This document shows, piece by piece, positions 55,112 through 64,000 of a DNA stretch of 64,000 bases. Source of the DNA: Providencia alcalifaciens DSM 30120 (GTDB lineage Bacteria; Pseudomonadota; Gammaproteobacteria; Enterobacterales; Enterobacteriaceae). Both the position numbers and the translations under genes were made by a program. Every line of letters begins with the position of its first letter. The first letter of the stretch is position 1. Location: positions 62,001 to 126,000 of the forward strand of contig NZ_ABXW01000053.1 of the NCBI RefSeq assembly GCF_000173415.1. The letters are read 5' to 3'. The notes under the pieces were generated by a model. The model was not told the DNA's origin, searched no databases, and worked only from the letters and a program-made list of their open reading frames with translations.

Positions 55112-55206
55112 TCATTAATTAAAAATTGATAGGCGAAGCATTAAAACGCTTACTGATAAAATCCGCAAGCGTTTTATGGAAAATAGCCGATACAGTGCGA
55201 TAAATA

Positions 55207-56334
55207 CTATGCCATCGTGGCAATAGTTTTACGGAAACGCATTAAGGCAAAGCTAAAAAATACGCTACCGATCACGACCAGAATGGCAAATTGAGGCCAT
55301 ACAATTTGAAAGCCTGCGCCGCGATACAAAATGGCTTGCGCTAAGCTAACAAAGTGCGTGGTTGGCATGGTTAACATAATATCCTGCACCAGTTGCGGCA
55401 TACTTTCGCGGGCGGTCATTCCCCCTGAAAGCATGTTTAATGGCAATAATACCAAAATCATTAGCAGCCCAAACTGCGGCATTGAACGCGCGATGGTCCC
55501 CATAAAAATGCCTATCGATGTTGTGGCAAATAAGCTCAGCGCTACCCCACACATAAACAGCAATATTGAGCCCTCAATAGGCACCTGCAATAAGGTTTTA
55601 ACCACTAACAATAAAGAGACAGCAGAAGCAATTAGTACCACTAATCCCATCGACCAAATTTTCGACATCATAATTTCAAAGGGAGTGAGTGGCATCACCA
55701 TTAAATGCTCGACAGTGCCATGCTCACGTTCACGGATCAACGCTGCTCCCGTTAAGACAATCGATAACATAGTGATGTTGTTAATGATTGCCATCACAGA
55801 GCCAAACCAAGATTGTGTTAAGTTTGGGTTGAAGCGCATACGAACTTCAAGATCGACGGGTAAACTCCCTTGGCTACGGTATTTTGCCAAAAATTCATTT
55901 ACCTCTCCCAAGGTGATATTTTGTATGTAACTGTTCCCCAAAAAAGCCTGACTCATGCGTGTTGCATCGATATTTACTTGCAATTGAGGATGACGTCCTG
56001 CTAATACATCTCTTTGAAAATTGGGTGGAATATCAATAGCGAAAGTATATGCCCCTCTGTCGAGTAATCCATCAATTTGGCTTGGTACAATATCCGCCGG
56101 CGGCAAGAAATACGGCTCATAGAAACTATTGATGATTCGGTTCGAAAGCTGGGATTTGTCCTGATCTGCAATCGCAATCGGAGCGTTATGCAATGAGCCC
56201 GGTGTCACGGTCGCTGATGAATAAATCGAAACCGTAAAGGCAAATACAATCAGCGCCAACATCGCTTTGTCACGCCCTAAACTTCGTAACTCTTTAACGC
56301 CCAGGTTAAATATATTCTGTATTTTACGGATCAT
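55207..56334 (-). CDS. yhhJ: ABC-2 type permease YhhJ
   Basis: A 375-residue ABC-2 permease, near the E. coli YhhJ length (374). One helix near the start (about 24-42), a large extracytoplasmic domain to about 175, then five or so helices. REREHGTVEHLMVMPLTPFEIMMSKIWSMG is the ABC-2 signature. It is the last gene of the yhiI-rbbA-yhhJ operon (2-bp gap after rbbA) and should pair with RbbA's permease half. Cargo not known. Confidence 0.93.
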   Translation of the reverse strand: MIRKIQNIFNLGVKELRSLGRDKAMLALIVFAFTVSIYSSATVTPGSLHNAPIAIADQDKSQLSNRIINSFYEPYFLPPADIVPSQIDGLLDRGAYTFAIDIPPNFQRDVLAGRHPQLQVNIDATRMSQAFLGNSYIQNITLGEVNEFLAKYRSQGSLPVDLEVRMRFNPNLTQSWFGSVMAIINNITMLSIVLTGAALIREREHGTVEHLMVMPLTPFEIMMSKIWSMGLVVLIASAVSLLLVVKTLLQVPIEGSILLFMCGVALSLFATTSIGIFMGTIARSMPQFGLLMILVLLPLNMLSGGMTARESMPQLVQDIMLTMPTTHFVSLAQAILYRGAGFQIVWPQFAILVVIGSVFFSFALMRFRKTIATMA

Positions 56335-56336
56335 CC

Positions 56337-59093
56337 CTATGCCTCCTGTTTTTTCAGGAAATAAACACTTAAGCCAATCACAATCGGGATTGTGATAACC
56401 AACGGGATAAATGAGGCTTGTAAATCAAATAGATTGAGACCTTTCGAAAAAGTACCGCGCGTAATGGTTAAAAAATGCGAGGTAGGATAAATCTGCCCAA
56501 CCCAACGCCCCATTCCCTCCAAAGAAGAGACGGGGTCAATCATGCCGGAGAATTGAGTCGCGGGGATCAAGGTGATGATTGAAGTACCAAAAATAGCCGC
56601 AATTTGGCTTTTCATAAAACAAGAAATCAGCAGCCCCATTCCAGTTGCAATTGTGATGTATAAAAAAGCCGCTAAGCTCAACGATAAAAAGCTGCCTTTA
56701 AATTCCACACCAAAGACATAGACAGATAAAATGCAAAGTAATACGAAGTTAAACATCCCCAAGACAATATAGGGAAGTTGCTTACCAAGCAGAAATTCTA
56801 ATTTGGTGATCGGGGTGACATAAAGGTTAATAATCGAACCTAGCTCTTTTTCTCGCACCACACTCAAGGCACTCAACATCGCGGGGATCATCATCAATAA
56901 AAGCGGGATCACCGCAGGAACAATTGCTGGTAAACTGCGAACATCAGGGTTATATCGGTAGCGAGTTTCAATATCCACCGCAGGAATACCCGCTACTCCC
57001 GCTGGCTGTCGTGCCGCCATCGTACTTAACCACGCCAAATGCATCGCTTGTACGTAACCGCGTACGGTTTCAGCTCGGTTTGGCATTGCCCCATCTATCC
57101 ATACGCCCAATTTAACATTGTTTCCTTTGGCAACATCACGAGCAAAGTTAGGCGGAATTTCAATTGCAACGGTGATTTTTCCACTGCGCATACCTGCCTC
57201 GAGTTGCTCATAATCCTGCAGAGGCGGCTGCTCAATAAAATAGCGCGATCCGGCTAAATTCAGCGTATAACCTTGGCTTAATCCTGTTTGGTCTCGGTCT
57301 AATACAGCAAAACGTAGATTTTCCACATCCATACTGATCCCATAGCCCATAATGAACATCAGAATAACCGTACCTAGCAAGGCCAGTGTGGAGCGAACAG
57401 GGTCACGTCGCAGCTCCATGCCCTCACGTATGCTATAGCTAAACAAACGTCGAAAACTAAAGCGCTTTTTGAGCGCTTCTGCCGCTTGCTGTTTTAACTT
57501 CGCATCCACATGGAATTCGGGAGCGCTCTCTTGACCCGCATTTTGATCCCCAACCGCATCCTGTAGATACGCGATAAATGTCGCTTCTAAGGTTTCTAAC
57601 CCACGCTTTTTAATCAGATTTTTTGGCGTATCGCAATCGAGAACTTTACCCGCATGCATCAAGGAAATGCGGTCACAGCGTTCTGCTTCATTCATAAAGT
57701 GGGTGGAGATAAAAATAGTGACACCGTCACGTCTTGATAGATCAACCATCAAATTCCAGAACATATCCCGAGCAACTGGGTCAACCCCTGAAGTCGGTTC
57801 ATCGAGAATTAACATTTCAGGCTGGTGGATCACCGCCACCGCTAACGAAAGGCGTTGGCGTATCCCTAAAGGCAGGTCATCCGGTAAGGTTTCGCGGACA
57901 TCATCCAAATCAAAACGCTGGCACATTTCATCAATACGCTGATTTATTTTGTCTTCGGGAATGTGGAACAGTTTGGCGTGTAACTCAAGGTTTTGCTGGA
58001 CGCTCAATTCACTATAGAGAGAAAATGCTTGGGACATGTACCCTACACGTTTACGGGTTTCAATGTCTTTTGGGTCAATCTCTTGCCCAAATAGCCAAGC
58101 TTGCCCTTCACTTGCTTGCAATAAACCGGTCAGCATTTTCATGGTGGTGGATTTACCACACCCATTGGAGCCTAAAAAACCGAAAATTTCCCCTTTAGGT
58201 ATTTTGAAATTCACATGATCTACTGCGACAAAATCACCAAAACGCATCGTTAAATTTTGCGCTTCAATAGCGATAACGTTGTCATCTCGCGTATCACGAG
58301 GCGGAATGACCACTTTTTGGTGACCTGCGCGTTTTTCCTCAGGTAATAAGGCGATGAATGCCTCTTCAAGGTCGTTACAGCCAGTTTGTGCTTTTAATTC
58401 AGCAGCATGACCTGTTGCCATTACCTTGCCATCGTCCATCGCAACTAACCAGTCAAAACGCTCAGCCTCTTCCATATAGGCGGTCGCGACCAACACGCTC
58501 ATATTGGTTTGTCGTTCACGAATACGGTCAATAAGATCCCAAAATTGTGCTCGAGATAAAGGGTCAACCCCTGTTGTTGGTTCATCAAGGATCAGTAAGT
58601 CAGGGTCATGAATAAGCGCGCAACATAACCCCAACTTTTGCTTCATACCACCCGACAATTTTCCTGCGGGTCGGTCTTTAAAAGGCGCAAGCCCTGTGCT
58701 TTCGAGAAGGTCTTGAATGCGATATGCCCGCTCTTCATTAGATTGCCCAAATAGCCGACCGAAAAAATCGACGTTTTCATAAACTGAAAGCGTGTGATAA
58801 AGGTTTTTCCCTAATCCTTGAGGCATATAGGCAATTTTAGGACAAACATTGCGACGATGGTCGCTATCATGCATATCCCCATTTAAAACATTGACTTGCC
58901 CTTGCTGGATCATCCGAGCACCCGCAATCAATGACATTAGGCTTGATTTGCCCACGCCATCAGGACCAATGAGCCCAACCATTTTTCGAGCAGGAATAGA
59001 GAGGGTTATGTCGTCCAACGCACAGTTATCACCGTAATGTTGGCTGACATGCTGTAAATCAACAATCACATCATCCATCAATTTATCGGTCAT
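56337..59093 (-). CDS. rbbA: RbbA: fused double ABC ATPase and ABC-2 permease
   Basis: A 918-residue fusion like E. coli RbbA/YhiH (911). The first ATPase has Walker A GPDGVGKS (43-50) and signature LSGGMKQ; the second has GSNGCGKST and a non-classical signature PLGIRQRLS, which is also found in E. coli RbbA. From about 540 follows an ABC-2 permease with helices and an extracytoplasmic loop. RbbA was described as a ribosome-associated ATPase and, by operon context, an exporter component. It overlaps yhiI by 4 bp. Confidence 0.95.
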   Translation of the reverse strand: MTDKLMDDVIVDLQHVSQHYGDNCALDDITLSIPARKMVGLIGPDGVGKSSLMSLIAGARMIQQGQVNVLNGDMHDSDHRRNVCPKIAYMPQGLGKNLYHTLSVYENVDFFGRLFGQSNEERAYRIQDLLESTGLAPFKDRPAGKLSGGMKQKLGLCCALIHDPDLLILDEPTTGVDPLSRAQFWDLIDRIRERQTNMSVLVATAYMEEAERFDWLVAMDDGKVMATGHAAELKAQTGCNDLEEAFIALLPEEKRAGHQKVVIPPRDTRDDNVIAIEAQNLTMRFGDFVAVDHVNFKIPKGEIFGFLGSNGCGKSTTMKMLTGLLQASEGQAWLFGQEIDPKDIETRKRVGYMSQAFSLYSELSVQQNLELHAKLFHIPEDKINQRIDEMCQRFDLDDVRETLPDDLPLGIRQRLSLAVAVIHQPEMLILDEPTSGVDPVARDMFWNLMVDLSRRDGVTIFISTHFMNEAERCDRISLMHAGKVLDCDTPKNLIKKRGLETLEATFIAYLQDAVGDQNAGQESAPEFHVDAKLKQQAAEALKKRFSFRRLFSYSIREGMELRRDPVRSTLALLGTVILMFIMGYGISMDVENLRFAVLDRDQTGLSQGYTLNLAGSRYFIEQPPLQDYEQLEAGMRSGKITVAIEIPPNFARDVAKGNNVKLGVWIDGAMPNRAETVRGYVQAMHLAWLSTMAARQPAGVAGIPAVDIETRYRYNPDVRSLPAIVPAVIPLLLMMIPAMLSALSVVREKELGSIINLYVTPITKLEFLLGKQLPYIVLGMFNFVLLCILSVYVFGVEFKGSFLSLSLAAFLYITIATGMGLLISCFMKSQIAAIFGTSIITLIPATQFSGMIDPVSSLEGMGRWVGQIYPTSHFLTITRGTFSKGLNLFDLQASFIPLVITIPIVIGLSVYFLKKQEA

Positions 59094-60160
59094 TGTGGTA
59101 ATCTCACCTCAAGATCAGTTGGCCACGGCGTTTGTTCATCTAGACGAACATAGGCTTTACCGGGTAAACCTGTTTTCACATATTCAAGATGCTTTTCTAA
59201 TAATTCAGGGGAAATACGTGCACGAACGCGGAACATGAGTTTCAAGCGCTCATTTTGGGTTTCGACTGTTTTTGGTGTAAATTGCGCAACGCTGGCAACA
59301 AATGTCGTTTTGGCGGGGATCACAATGTTCGGCGCGGCATCGAGAATAATATGGACTTCACTCCCTAAAGCAACTTTGCCTGCTTGCTCCGTTGGCAAGA
59401 AAAAGGTCATATAAACATCGCTTAAATCCACCATATTCAACACTCGACCACCAGCACCCAGTACTTCACCAGGCTCCGCAACACGATATTGAACACGACC
59501 ACTGCGCGGCGCTTTTAAAATACTGTCTTCTAAATCAGCGGTAATACGCCTTTCTGTGGCAGTGGCAGCTTCTACACGATTTTTAGCTTGAACAATACCG
59601 GCTTGTGCGGAATCAATTGCCGCAGTGGATGCCGCCACTTGCGCTTTAGACGCTTCAAGAGCCGCCTTTGCCCCTTGCATTTGGGCAGTGTCATCATCCA
59701 CTTGTTGTTGAGAAACAGCTTTAGTTTTGACCAACACGCGGGAACGATTTAAGCGTTTTTGTGCTGCATCTAATTCCGCTTCACGCTGGCGAACGACAGC
59801 CTGTGCCGCTAGCTTTTCACTTTTTCGTTGTACTAACCCAGACTCAGCGGTCGCAACAGCACTAATCGCTTGGCGTAATTGAGCTTGTACTTCATGAAGT
59901 TGTTCCTGCAAAGCACGAGTATCCATACGAGCTAGTTCTTGACCCTGCTGTACAAAATCCCCTTCTTTGACCAAGATGGTATCGATTCGCCCTGCTGTTT
60001 TAGTCGCAATATCTATTTCAGTCGCTTCAATTCTGCCATTGCTCTGTGCAAAACCGTCAGGAAGACTACTCGAATTTTGATTCCAGTAATAATATCCAGC
60101 CGCAGCAATCGCTAGAATTAAAATAATGTAAAACGATACCTTGCGCTTATTTATTTTCAT
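59090..60160 (-). CDS. yhiI: HlyD-family membrane fusion protein YhiI
   Basis: A 356-residue adaptor matching E. coli YhiI. A single N-terminal membrane helix (about 7-26, [19 protein letters not shown]) is followed by lipoyl ([19 protein letters not shown]), a long coiled coil (about 85-200, alanine-rich with many E/Q/R) and a second lipoyl half ([22 protein letters not shown]). First gene of the yhiI-rbbA-yhhJ operon; an outer-membrane partner such as TolC is expected. Confidence 0.93.
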   Translation of the reverse strand: MKINKRKVSFYIILILAIAAAGYYYWNQNSSSLPDGFAQSNGRIEATEIDIATKTAGRIDTILVKEGDFVQQGQELARMDTRALQEQLHEVQAQLRQAISAVATAESGLVQRKSEKLAAQAVVRQREAELDAAQKRLNRSRVLVKTKAVSQQQVDDDTAQMQGAKAALEASKAQVAASTAAIDSAQAGIVQAKNRVEAATATERRITADLEDSILKAPRSGRVQYRVAEPGEVLGAGGRVLNMVDLSDVYMTFFLPTEQAGKVALGSEVHIILDAAPNIVIPAKTTFVASVAQFTPKTVETQNERLKLMFRVRARISPELLEKHLEYVKTGLPGKAYVRLDEQTPWPTDLEVRLPQ

Positions 60161-60464
60161 ACCATCCCTTCTCTATTCATGAAATAAATTAGTGAATCAC
60201 AGTCATTTTTTTGGCGTTAATTAAATTAATTAGTCACATTACAAAACTGTTTTTTCTTGAAATAAATATCATCTACATTTTTTGTTTTATTATTTTCATA
60301 ACAGGCAGAAGCTATATTACAACCAATTATTAAGTCTATCTTGTTATTTATTATAAGTTTATCAGAATTTAGCTTAGGTTAAATCGCTATATATCACAAA
60401 AAAGTTATTCCCTCGAAGAAAGAGGCAATATCAAGTGTAGATAGGAATATAAAAAAGTAACAAC
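60161..60464. other. Intergenic region upstream of yhiI
   Basis: AT-rich, about 300 bp, with the yhiI promoter (minus strand) expected near its left end. No gene or clear operator seen. Confidence 0.4.
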
Positions 60465-60492
60465 AAAGCCAGTAACGTTATTTACTGGCTTT
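60465..60492 (-). terminator. Terminator of the GNAT gene
   Basis: AAAGCCAGTAA (60465-60475) pairs with TTACTGGCTTT (60482-60492). Read on the minus strand it is followed by GTTGTTACTTTTTT. Confidence 0.75.
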
Positions 60493-60543
60493 GATTTGGT
60501 GATGAAAATATTATTTAGCAGTTAATATTGTTTTATTGAAAAA

Positions 60544-61020
60544 TTAATTGGCAAACTTCGCAATTGTTTCAGCATCCATACGGTAACGTACCCATTCGTC
60601 TTGAGGTTGTGCCCCAATACTTTGGTAAAAATCAATCGCAGGTTGGTTCCAATCCAACACGCTCCACTCTAAACGCTGGCATTGACGTTTGTAAGCTAAC
60701 TGCGCAATATGCTTAAGTAATTTTTTCCCCGCACCAGCCCCTCTGAATTCAGGGGAAACATACAAATCTTCTAAATAAATACCATTATGGCCTAGCCATG
60801 TTGAATAACTAGTAAAAAACACCGCATAACCCGCGGGTTTGCCATCAACATAACACAGTAACGCTTCGGTTTTAGAGTCTGGGGCGAAAAGGGAATTTTC
60901 AATATCAGCCACACTCGCTTTTACTTCATGGCGTGCTTTTTCATAGACGGCTAATTCAATGATCATCTCTAAAATCAGTGGTGCATCTTCACGGGTAGCC
61001 GTTTTAATTTGTATATCCAT
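60544..61020 (-). CDS. GNAT acetyltransferase
   Basis: An approximately 158-residue GNAT protein: IQIKTATREDAPLILEMI at the start, LEDLYVSPEFRGAGAGKKLLKHIAQLA (acetyl-CoA loop) and LDWNQPAIDFYQSIGAQPQDEWVRYRM at the end, the spermidine/diamine acetyltransferase-like branch. I start at ATG 61020 with GAGAGA upstream; the frame reaches 61071 without support. Substrate unknown. Divergent from the ABC-F leader region. Confidence 0.87.
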   Translation of the reverse strand: MDIQIKTATREDAPLILEMIIELAVYEKARHEVKASVADIENSLFAPDSKTEALLCYVDGKPAGYAVFFTSYSTWLGHNGIYLEDLYVSPEFRGAGAGKKLLKHIAQLAYKRQCQRLEWSVLDWNQPAIDFYQSIGAQPQDEWVRYRMDAETIAKFAN

Positions 61021-61185
61021 TGCTATCTCTCTTTTTGTTTGAGATTCGATTTTAACCATCGATGGTACCAAACCCTAACGATCAGCAGTTTTATTCATCA
61101 AAATACTGTGATTATAAGAATGATTTATAGCAATGGCTCACAGCAATAGCTCATAACCACAGATAAACAAAATGAATGGTTGCTA

Positions 61186-61215
61186 TTGCTCTAAAATCGC
61201 CCTCTTTGCTATCAT
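61186..61215 (+). promoter_or_regulatory. Putative promoter of ABC-F leader transcript
   Basis: TTGCTC (61186-61191) and TATCAT (61210-61215) with an 18-bp spacer are plausible -35 and -10 boxes, about 50 bp before the leader ORF start. Weak but well placed. Confidence 0.4.
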
Positions 61216-61264
61216 TCCTCCATTGTTCAACCGCAATACTGAAAATAAAAAGGAGGTTAATCTT

Positions 61265-61348
61265 ATGCTGTTGTGTGATCTTATTGAATATTCACACTTC
61301 TTTGGTAATCGTCAGAGCTCAGGCTTTCACAGTTTTATACTGCGATAA
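61265..61348 (+). CDS. 27-aa leader peptide upstream of ABC-F gene
   Basis: ATG 61265 with AGGAGG eight bases upstream (the best ribosome binding site in this part of the window) opens a 27-codon frame ending TAA at 61346-61348, about 100 bp before the ABC-F start. The peptide begins MLLCDLIEYSHFFGN and ends GFHSFILR; no known arrest motif is recognised. Its last third contains one arm of a stem (61317-61324) whose disruption could free the downstream gene. Typical of antibiotic-inducible leader peptides of erm and ABC-F genes, by analogy. Confidence 0.6.
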   Translation: MLLCDLIEYSHFFGNRQSSGFHSFILR

Positions 61349-61446
61349 CCCTGCCTGAGCAAAGCAGCTAAAGAGTCTTTTCTCAGCTTACTGGGTTGTT
61401 GTAATGACATTACCCGGCGTTTTTACGCCTAAAATTTGAGTAAGCT
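61317..61446 (+). promoter_or_regulatory. Candidate translational attenuator of ABC-F gene
   Basis: Region 1 GCTCAGGC (61317-61324, inside the leader) pairs with region 2 GCCTGAGC (61353-61360). Region 3 AGCTTACT (61385-61392) pairs with region 4 AGTAAGCT (61439-61446), which includes part of the ribosome binding site and abuts the ABC-F ATG. Alternatively region 2 CTGAG (61355-61359) pairs with CTCAG (61382-61386), which would release region 4. A small GGCGT-TTTT-ACGCC hairpin (61416-61429) lies in the 3:4 loop. Pairings seen by eye; no energies computed. Confidence 0.5.
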
Positions 61447-63192
61447 ATGAGCACATTATTATCCGTAAAATCATTAAACTACGATACATCAACCACATCA
61501 TTACTGTCAGATATCAGTTTCACTTTATTGCAAGGTGATCGTATAGGGCTGATTGGTCACAATGGTAGCGGCAAAAGTACCCTATTAAAGTTATTAACTT
61601 CCCAGTTATCTCCAAATAGTGGGCAAATTACTTATGCTAATCATTGTATTACTGCTTATATCGAGCAACATCTTCCTGCGGAAGTGGCACCCTTAACATT
61701 AATCGATGCATTGCTGCAAAAACTGCCTCCGCAAGAGCAAGCCTCTAAGCGTTGGCGAGCAGAAATGTTGTTGACGGAATTAGGGTTTGCACCTCATCAA
61801 TGGGAGCAATCTGCCAATGCTATTAGCGGTGGTCAACATACCCGTTTACTACTGGGACGTGCATTAATCTGCCAGCCTGACTTATTATTGTTAGATGAAC
61901 CGAGCAACCACCTCGATTTACCTACTCTTATTTGGTTAGGAAATTTTCTACAAAATTGGAAAGGCAGTTTTGTGTTGGTTTCTCACGATCAATCTTTACT
62001 GGATAAAGTTACTAACAGTACGTGGATATTACGGGATAAAACCTTACATTTTTACCGACTTCCATGCAGTTTAGCGCGCCAAGCGCTAGCGGAGACGGAT
62101 CGTACTGATGAGCATCGCTACCAAGCAGAGCAAAAGGAAATTGATCGTATTGCCTCTAGTGCCAAACGTTTAGCTATTTGGGGTAAAGTTTATGATAATG
62201 AAGGACTTTCTCGAAAAGCAAAACAGATGGAAAAACAGATAGACCGTTTAAAAGAGGAACAAACTGACCTTACTGACGGTTATCAATGGCAATTACGACT
62301 CAATGGCAAATCGATTCCTGCCAATCGCGTCCTTGAGTTTGATAACACCCAAGTATTGACACCTGATGGGCAATGTCTGTTTTCAGTGCCATTTACCCAA
62401 GTAAAAAGTGGTGATCGCATTGCGATTATGGGTGCAAATGGTTGTGGAAAATCCACCTTATTGCGCTTAATTTGGCAACAGTATCTCGCTGATTTACGTC
62501 ACGAAATGCAACTGAAGTTTCATCCCACGATTTCTGTTGGTTATTACGACCAGCAATTAGAACAGCTGAATGATAATGACAGTTTACTCGATGCATTACG
62601 CCACTTTGCTCCCCTTACCGATGAGCAACGAAAAATGGCACTGATCAGTGCAGGCTTTGCTTATCCACGCCATCAACAGAAAGTAGCAACCTTAAGCGGG
62701 GGTGAACGGGCTCGCTTATTATTTATTGGGCTCAGTTTAGCGCAATATGCGTTAATTTTGCTGGATGAACCGACTAACCACCTCGATCTTGAAGGTAAGG
62801 AAGCCTTGAGTGAGCAAATTGCTCAATTCGAAGGGGCGCTATTAGTTGTTAGCCATGATAAGTGGCTAATTGAGAATAGTTGTCAGCGTTATTGGTATAT
62901 TCACAATAATCGCTTAGAGGAGTACTTAAATCTTGATTCACTATACCAACAGATAGAAGCGCAATCTACCGCTTCAGACGGTGTATTCAAGACGAGTCAA
63001 GCCAATTTAACTTCAGAAAATACACAGACTGAAGTGGTCCATTCTCATGAAGATGCCTTGCTTGAACAGTTATTGGCACTGGAAGAAAAGCTAGACGCTG
63101 ATAAGCAACGCAAAGTTTCACATCAGAAGCCGCAACTTCAGCGACAATGGATTGAAGAAATCGCACGAATCCAAGCATTATTGAATATCTAA
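61447..63192 (+). CDS. ABC-F family ATPase (ribosome-associated, possible antibiotic-protection type)
   Basis: A 581-residue ABC-F protein with two ATPase domains and no membrane segments. Walker A 1 GHNGSGKS (37-44), signature ISGGQ (126-130), Walker B LLLLDEPSNHLDL (146-158); linker about 205-295 with charged helices around IWGKVYDNEGLSRKAKQMEKQIDRLKEEQ; Walker A 2 GANGCGKS (329-336), signature LSGGERARL (416-424), Walker B LILLDEPTNHLDL (436-448). A charged coiled-coil-like tail follows 500. It fits none of Uup, EttA, YbiT or YheS by length and linker. ABC-F proteins act at the ribosomal E site; some displace antibiotics. The leader attenuator supports an inducible role. Confidence 0.88.
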   Translation: MSTLLSVKSLNYDTSTTSLLSDISFTLLQGDRIGLIGHNGSGKSTLLKLLTSQLSPNSGQITYANHCITAYIEQHLPAEVAPLTLIDALLQKLPPQEQASKRWRAEMLLTELGFAPHQWEQSANAISGGQHTRLLLGRALICQPDLLLLDEPSNHLDLPTLIWLGNFLQNWKGSFVLVSHDQSLLDKVTNSTWILRDKTLHFYRLPCSLARQALAETDRTDEHRYQAEQKEIDRIASSAKRLAIWGKVYDNEGLSRKAKQMEKQIDRLKEEQTDLTDGYQWQLRLNGKSIPANRVLEFDNTQVLTPDGQCLFSVPFTQVKSGDRIAIMGANGCGKSTLLRLIWQQYLADLRHEMQLKFHPTISVGYYDQQLEQLNDNDSLLDALRHFAPLTDEQRKMALISAGFAYPRHQQKVATLSGGERARLLFIGLSLAQYALILLDEPTNHLDLEGKEALSEQIAQFEGALLVVSHDKWLIENSCQRYWYIHNNRLEEYLNLDSLYQQIEAQSTASDGVFKTSQANLTSENTQTEVVHSHEDALLEQLLALEEKLDADKQRKVSHQKPQLQRQWIEEIARIQALLNI

Positions 63193-63198
63193 AATAAT

Positions 63199-63240
63199 AA
63201 AGGCTCTAGTGCACATATCGTGTTCTAGGGCCTTTCATTC
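63199..63240 (+). terminator. Terminator of ABC-F gene
   Basis: AAAGGCTCTAG (63199-63209) pairs with CTAGGGCCTTT (63225-63235) with one T-G pair; the loop is 15 nt and a short T-containing tail follows. Confidence 0.7.
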
Positions 63241-63360
63241 GATACATCCAGTGACAAAATAATTATTAATAAAGTAACGCAAATTTTCATTAGTGAAACT
63301 TTGTGAATTTCACTCTATTCACTCTCAGTTTATGAATAACTGTTTTGCCACAATATTAAC

Positions 63361-63579
63361 TTAGTATTTCTGTTTTTTTGCCCGCTTAAAGTAAGACATT
63401 GGGACGCTTGGGCAAACGACTTCTTTAAATTTAGCTTTATTCTTTGGTACTGAATCAGGCTGTTTTTCTTTCGGTTCAACCTGCTTATTTTCTTCCACTT
63501 GTGTCGCTTGTTCCGGCTGCATGGTTTCTTTCATCTGAATTTGCTCTTTTACTTGGATAATATGACGGGTTTTTGCCAT
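63361..63579 (-). CDS. Small highly charged protein of unknown function
   Basis: A 72-residue protein rich in K, E and Q, with a low-complexity middle (many glutamines, repeated EQ and PKEK) and a more ordered end VVCPSVPMSYFKRAKKQKY. Probably disordered over most of its length. AAGGAAAATAAC precedes the ATG. It lies 22 bp after the PadR-type gene on the same strand and is likely co-transcribed. I do not recognise a family. Confidence 0.6.
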   Translation of the reverse strand: MAKTRHIIQVKEQIQMKETMQPEQATQVEENKQVEPKEKQPDSVPKNKAKFKEVVCPSVPMSYFKRAKKQKY

Positions 63580-63601
63580 GTTATTTTCCTTCTACTTCAA
63601 T

Positions 63602-64000
63602 TTATTCTGTGATTAATAGCGCAGCATTCACCTGTTCAATTCGATTCACTGCTTGGTTAATAATCTCGACTACCTGAGCTGATTCCTTCTTAGACAATTG
63701 TTGCAAAACAATTTTATGTCTGAGTAAAGACTTAAATTTATCTACCGCTAACTCAATTTCATTGGCAAACTGATTACCTGCCTTCAGTTCTTGTGCATAA
63801 TTTAGTTTTATTTTGACTTCCGCGAGGATGTCAGCCTTTAAAAGTAAAAAACAGCGCCCCTCTGGAGTAATCGTAAAACACTTACGCCCTTTTCCTGTTT
63901 CTTTACTGGTTGAAATAAATCCAAGATCTTCCAGTAATGTCAATGTAGGATAAATAACCCCAGGACTTGGGCAGTAAAAGCCTGCAGTTTCCTCACTGAT
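63602..64000 (-). CDS. PadR-family regulator, YqjI-like (5' end outside window)
   Basis: The frame is open to the window's right edge and reads ISEETAGFYCPSPGVIYPTLTLLEDLGFIS at its visible start, the PadR winged-helix pattern, closest to E. coli YqjI (SPGVIYPTL). The C-terminal helical part (MKRA-like FANEIELAVDKFKSLLRH, ESAQVVEIINQAVNRIEQV) also resembles YqjI, a nickel/iron-responsive repressor of yqjH. An internal TTG at 63943 is not the true start. The metal-binding N-terminal extension of YqjI cannot be seen. The adjacent small charged gene may share the transcript. Confidence 0.8.
   Translation of the reverse strand: MSEETAGFYCPSPGVIYPTLTLLEDLGFISTSKETGKGRKCFTITPEGRCFLLLKADILAEVKIKLNYAQELKAGNQFANEIELAVDKFKSLLRHKIVLQQLSKKESAQVVEIINQAVNRIEQVNAALLITE

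Noticed and set aside
55331-55930. 199-codon plus-strand ORF inside yhhJ
   Set aside because: It is exactly antisense to a well-supported ABC-2 permease and has no family resemblance or ribosome binding site.
56337-59093. Unusual second ABC signature PLGIRQ in RbbA as a novelty
   Set aside because: The same variant occurs in E. coli RbbA, so it is a family trait.
61416-61429. GGCGT-TTTT-ACGCC hairpin as an intrinsic terminator of the ABC-F leader
   Set aside because: The stem is five base pairs and is followed by TAAAATTT rather than a T run, so transcriptional attenuation is less likely than translational.
1-64000. Mobile elements, CRISPR arrays, tRNA or rRNA genes
   Set aside because: No regularly spaced repeats, transposase or integrase genes, inverted ends, or recognisable tRNA/rRNA sequence were found on reading both strands.

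Overview
The window looks like chromosomal DNA of a low-GC member of the Enterobacterales, most likely the Morganellaceae (Providencia is the best guess; the genus is inferred from composition and gene content, not proven). Many genes have clear E. coli K-12 relatives (yehI/L/M, yqhD, ydeE, ada, dcyD, yqfB, ddlA, leuE, yehS, amn, yebB, ahpCF, yhiI-rbbA-yhhJ) but in a different order. I see no rRNA, tRNA, insertion sequence, prophage or CRISPR array. The region is dense in small transporters, each usually paired with its own regulator.

Layout. 1-7.5 kb: minus-strand operon yehI-yehL-yehM with a probable further gene (yehP-like) running off the left edge. 7.9-10.1 kb: RidA, a hydroxyaspartate/serine-type ammonia-lyase and a DauR/YheO-type regulator. 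10.4-14.3 kb: alpha/beta hydrolase, a multi-cluster ferredoxin, a CecR-like TetR regulator and an M24 'pita-bread' protein with degraded metal ligands. 14.5-18.8 kb: yqhD, ydeE and a MocR regulator. 18.9-21.4 kb: two small overlapping ORFs, an Ada protein that has lost its N-terminal zinc cysteines, and an AraC regulator. 21.5-31.3 kb: acetyltransferases, an NhaC-type antiporter with dcyD, a DMT exporter/LysR pair, yqfB, two paralogous GNATs around a secreted hydrolase, and ddlA. 31.4-42.6 kb: LysR/LysE pair, NUDIX, MocR/DMT pair, an RND pump, leuE and azlCD. 42.7-50.3 kb: yehS, LysR, a stand-alone divergent accA paralogue, amn, a periplasmic lysozyme inhibitor, an AEC transporter and a frameshifted NADAR gene. 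50.4-61 kb: MocR, yebB, ahpCF, the yhiI-rbbA-yhhJ export/ribosome-associated operon and a GNAT. 61-64 kb: an ABC-F ATPase behind a leader peptide with alternative stem-loops, then a PadR (YqjI-like) regulator.

The strongest leads are: (1) an ABC-F ribosome-associated ATPase preceded by a 27-codon leader ORF with a strong ribosome binding site and 1:2/3:4 versus 2:3 pairings resembling erm-type translational attenuation; (2) Ada with all four zinc/methyl-acceptor cysteines replaced while the C-terminal PCHR site is intact; (3) a solitary accA paralogue with changes in near-invariant active-site loops; (4) a NADAR gene broken or frameshifted at a T6G5 tract; (5) a symmetric three-part operator between a LysR and a LysE gene. 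Direct-repeat operators are visible beside all three MocR genes. All start choices, pairings and motifs were read by eye; no alignment, folding or database search was run.
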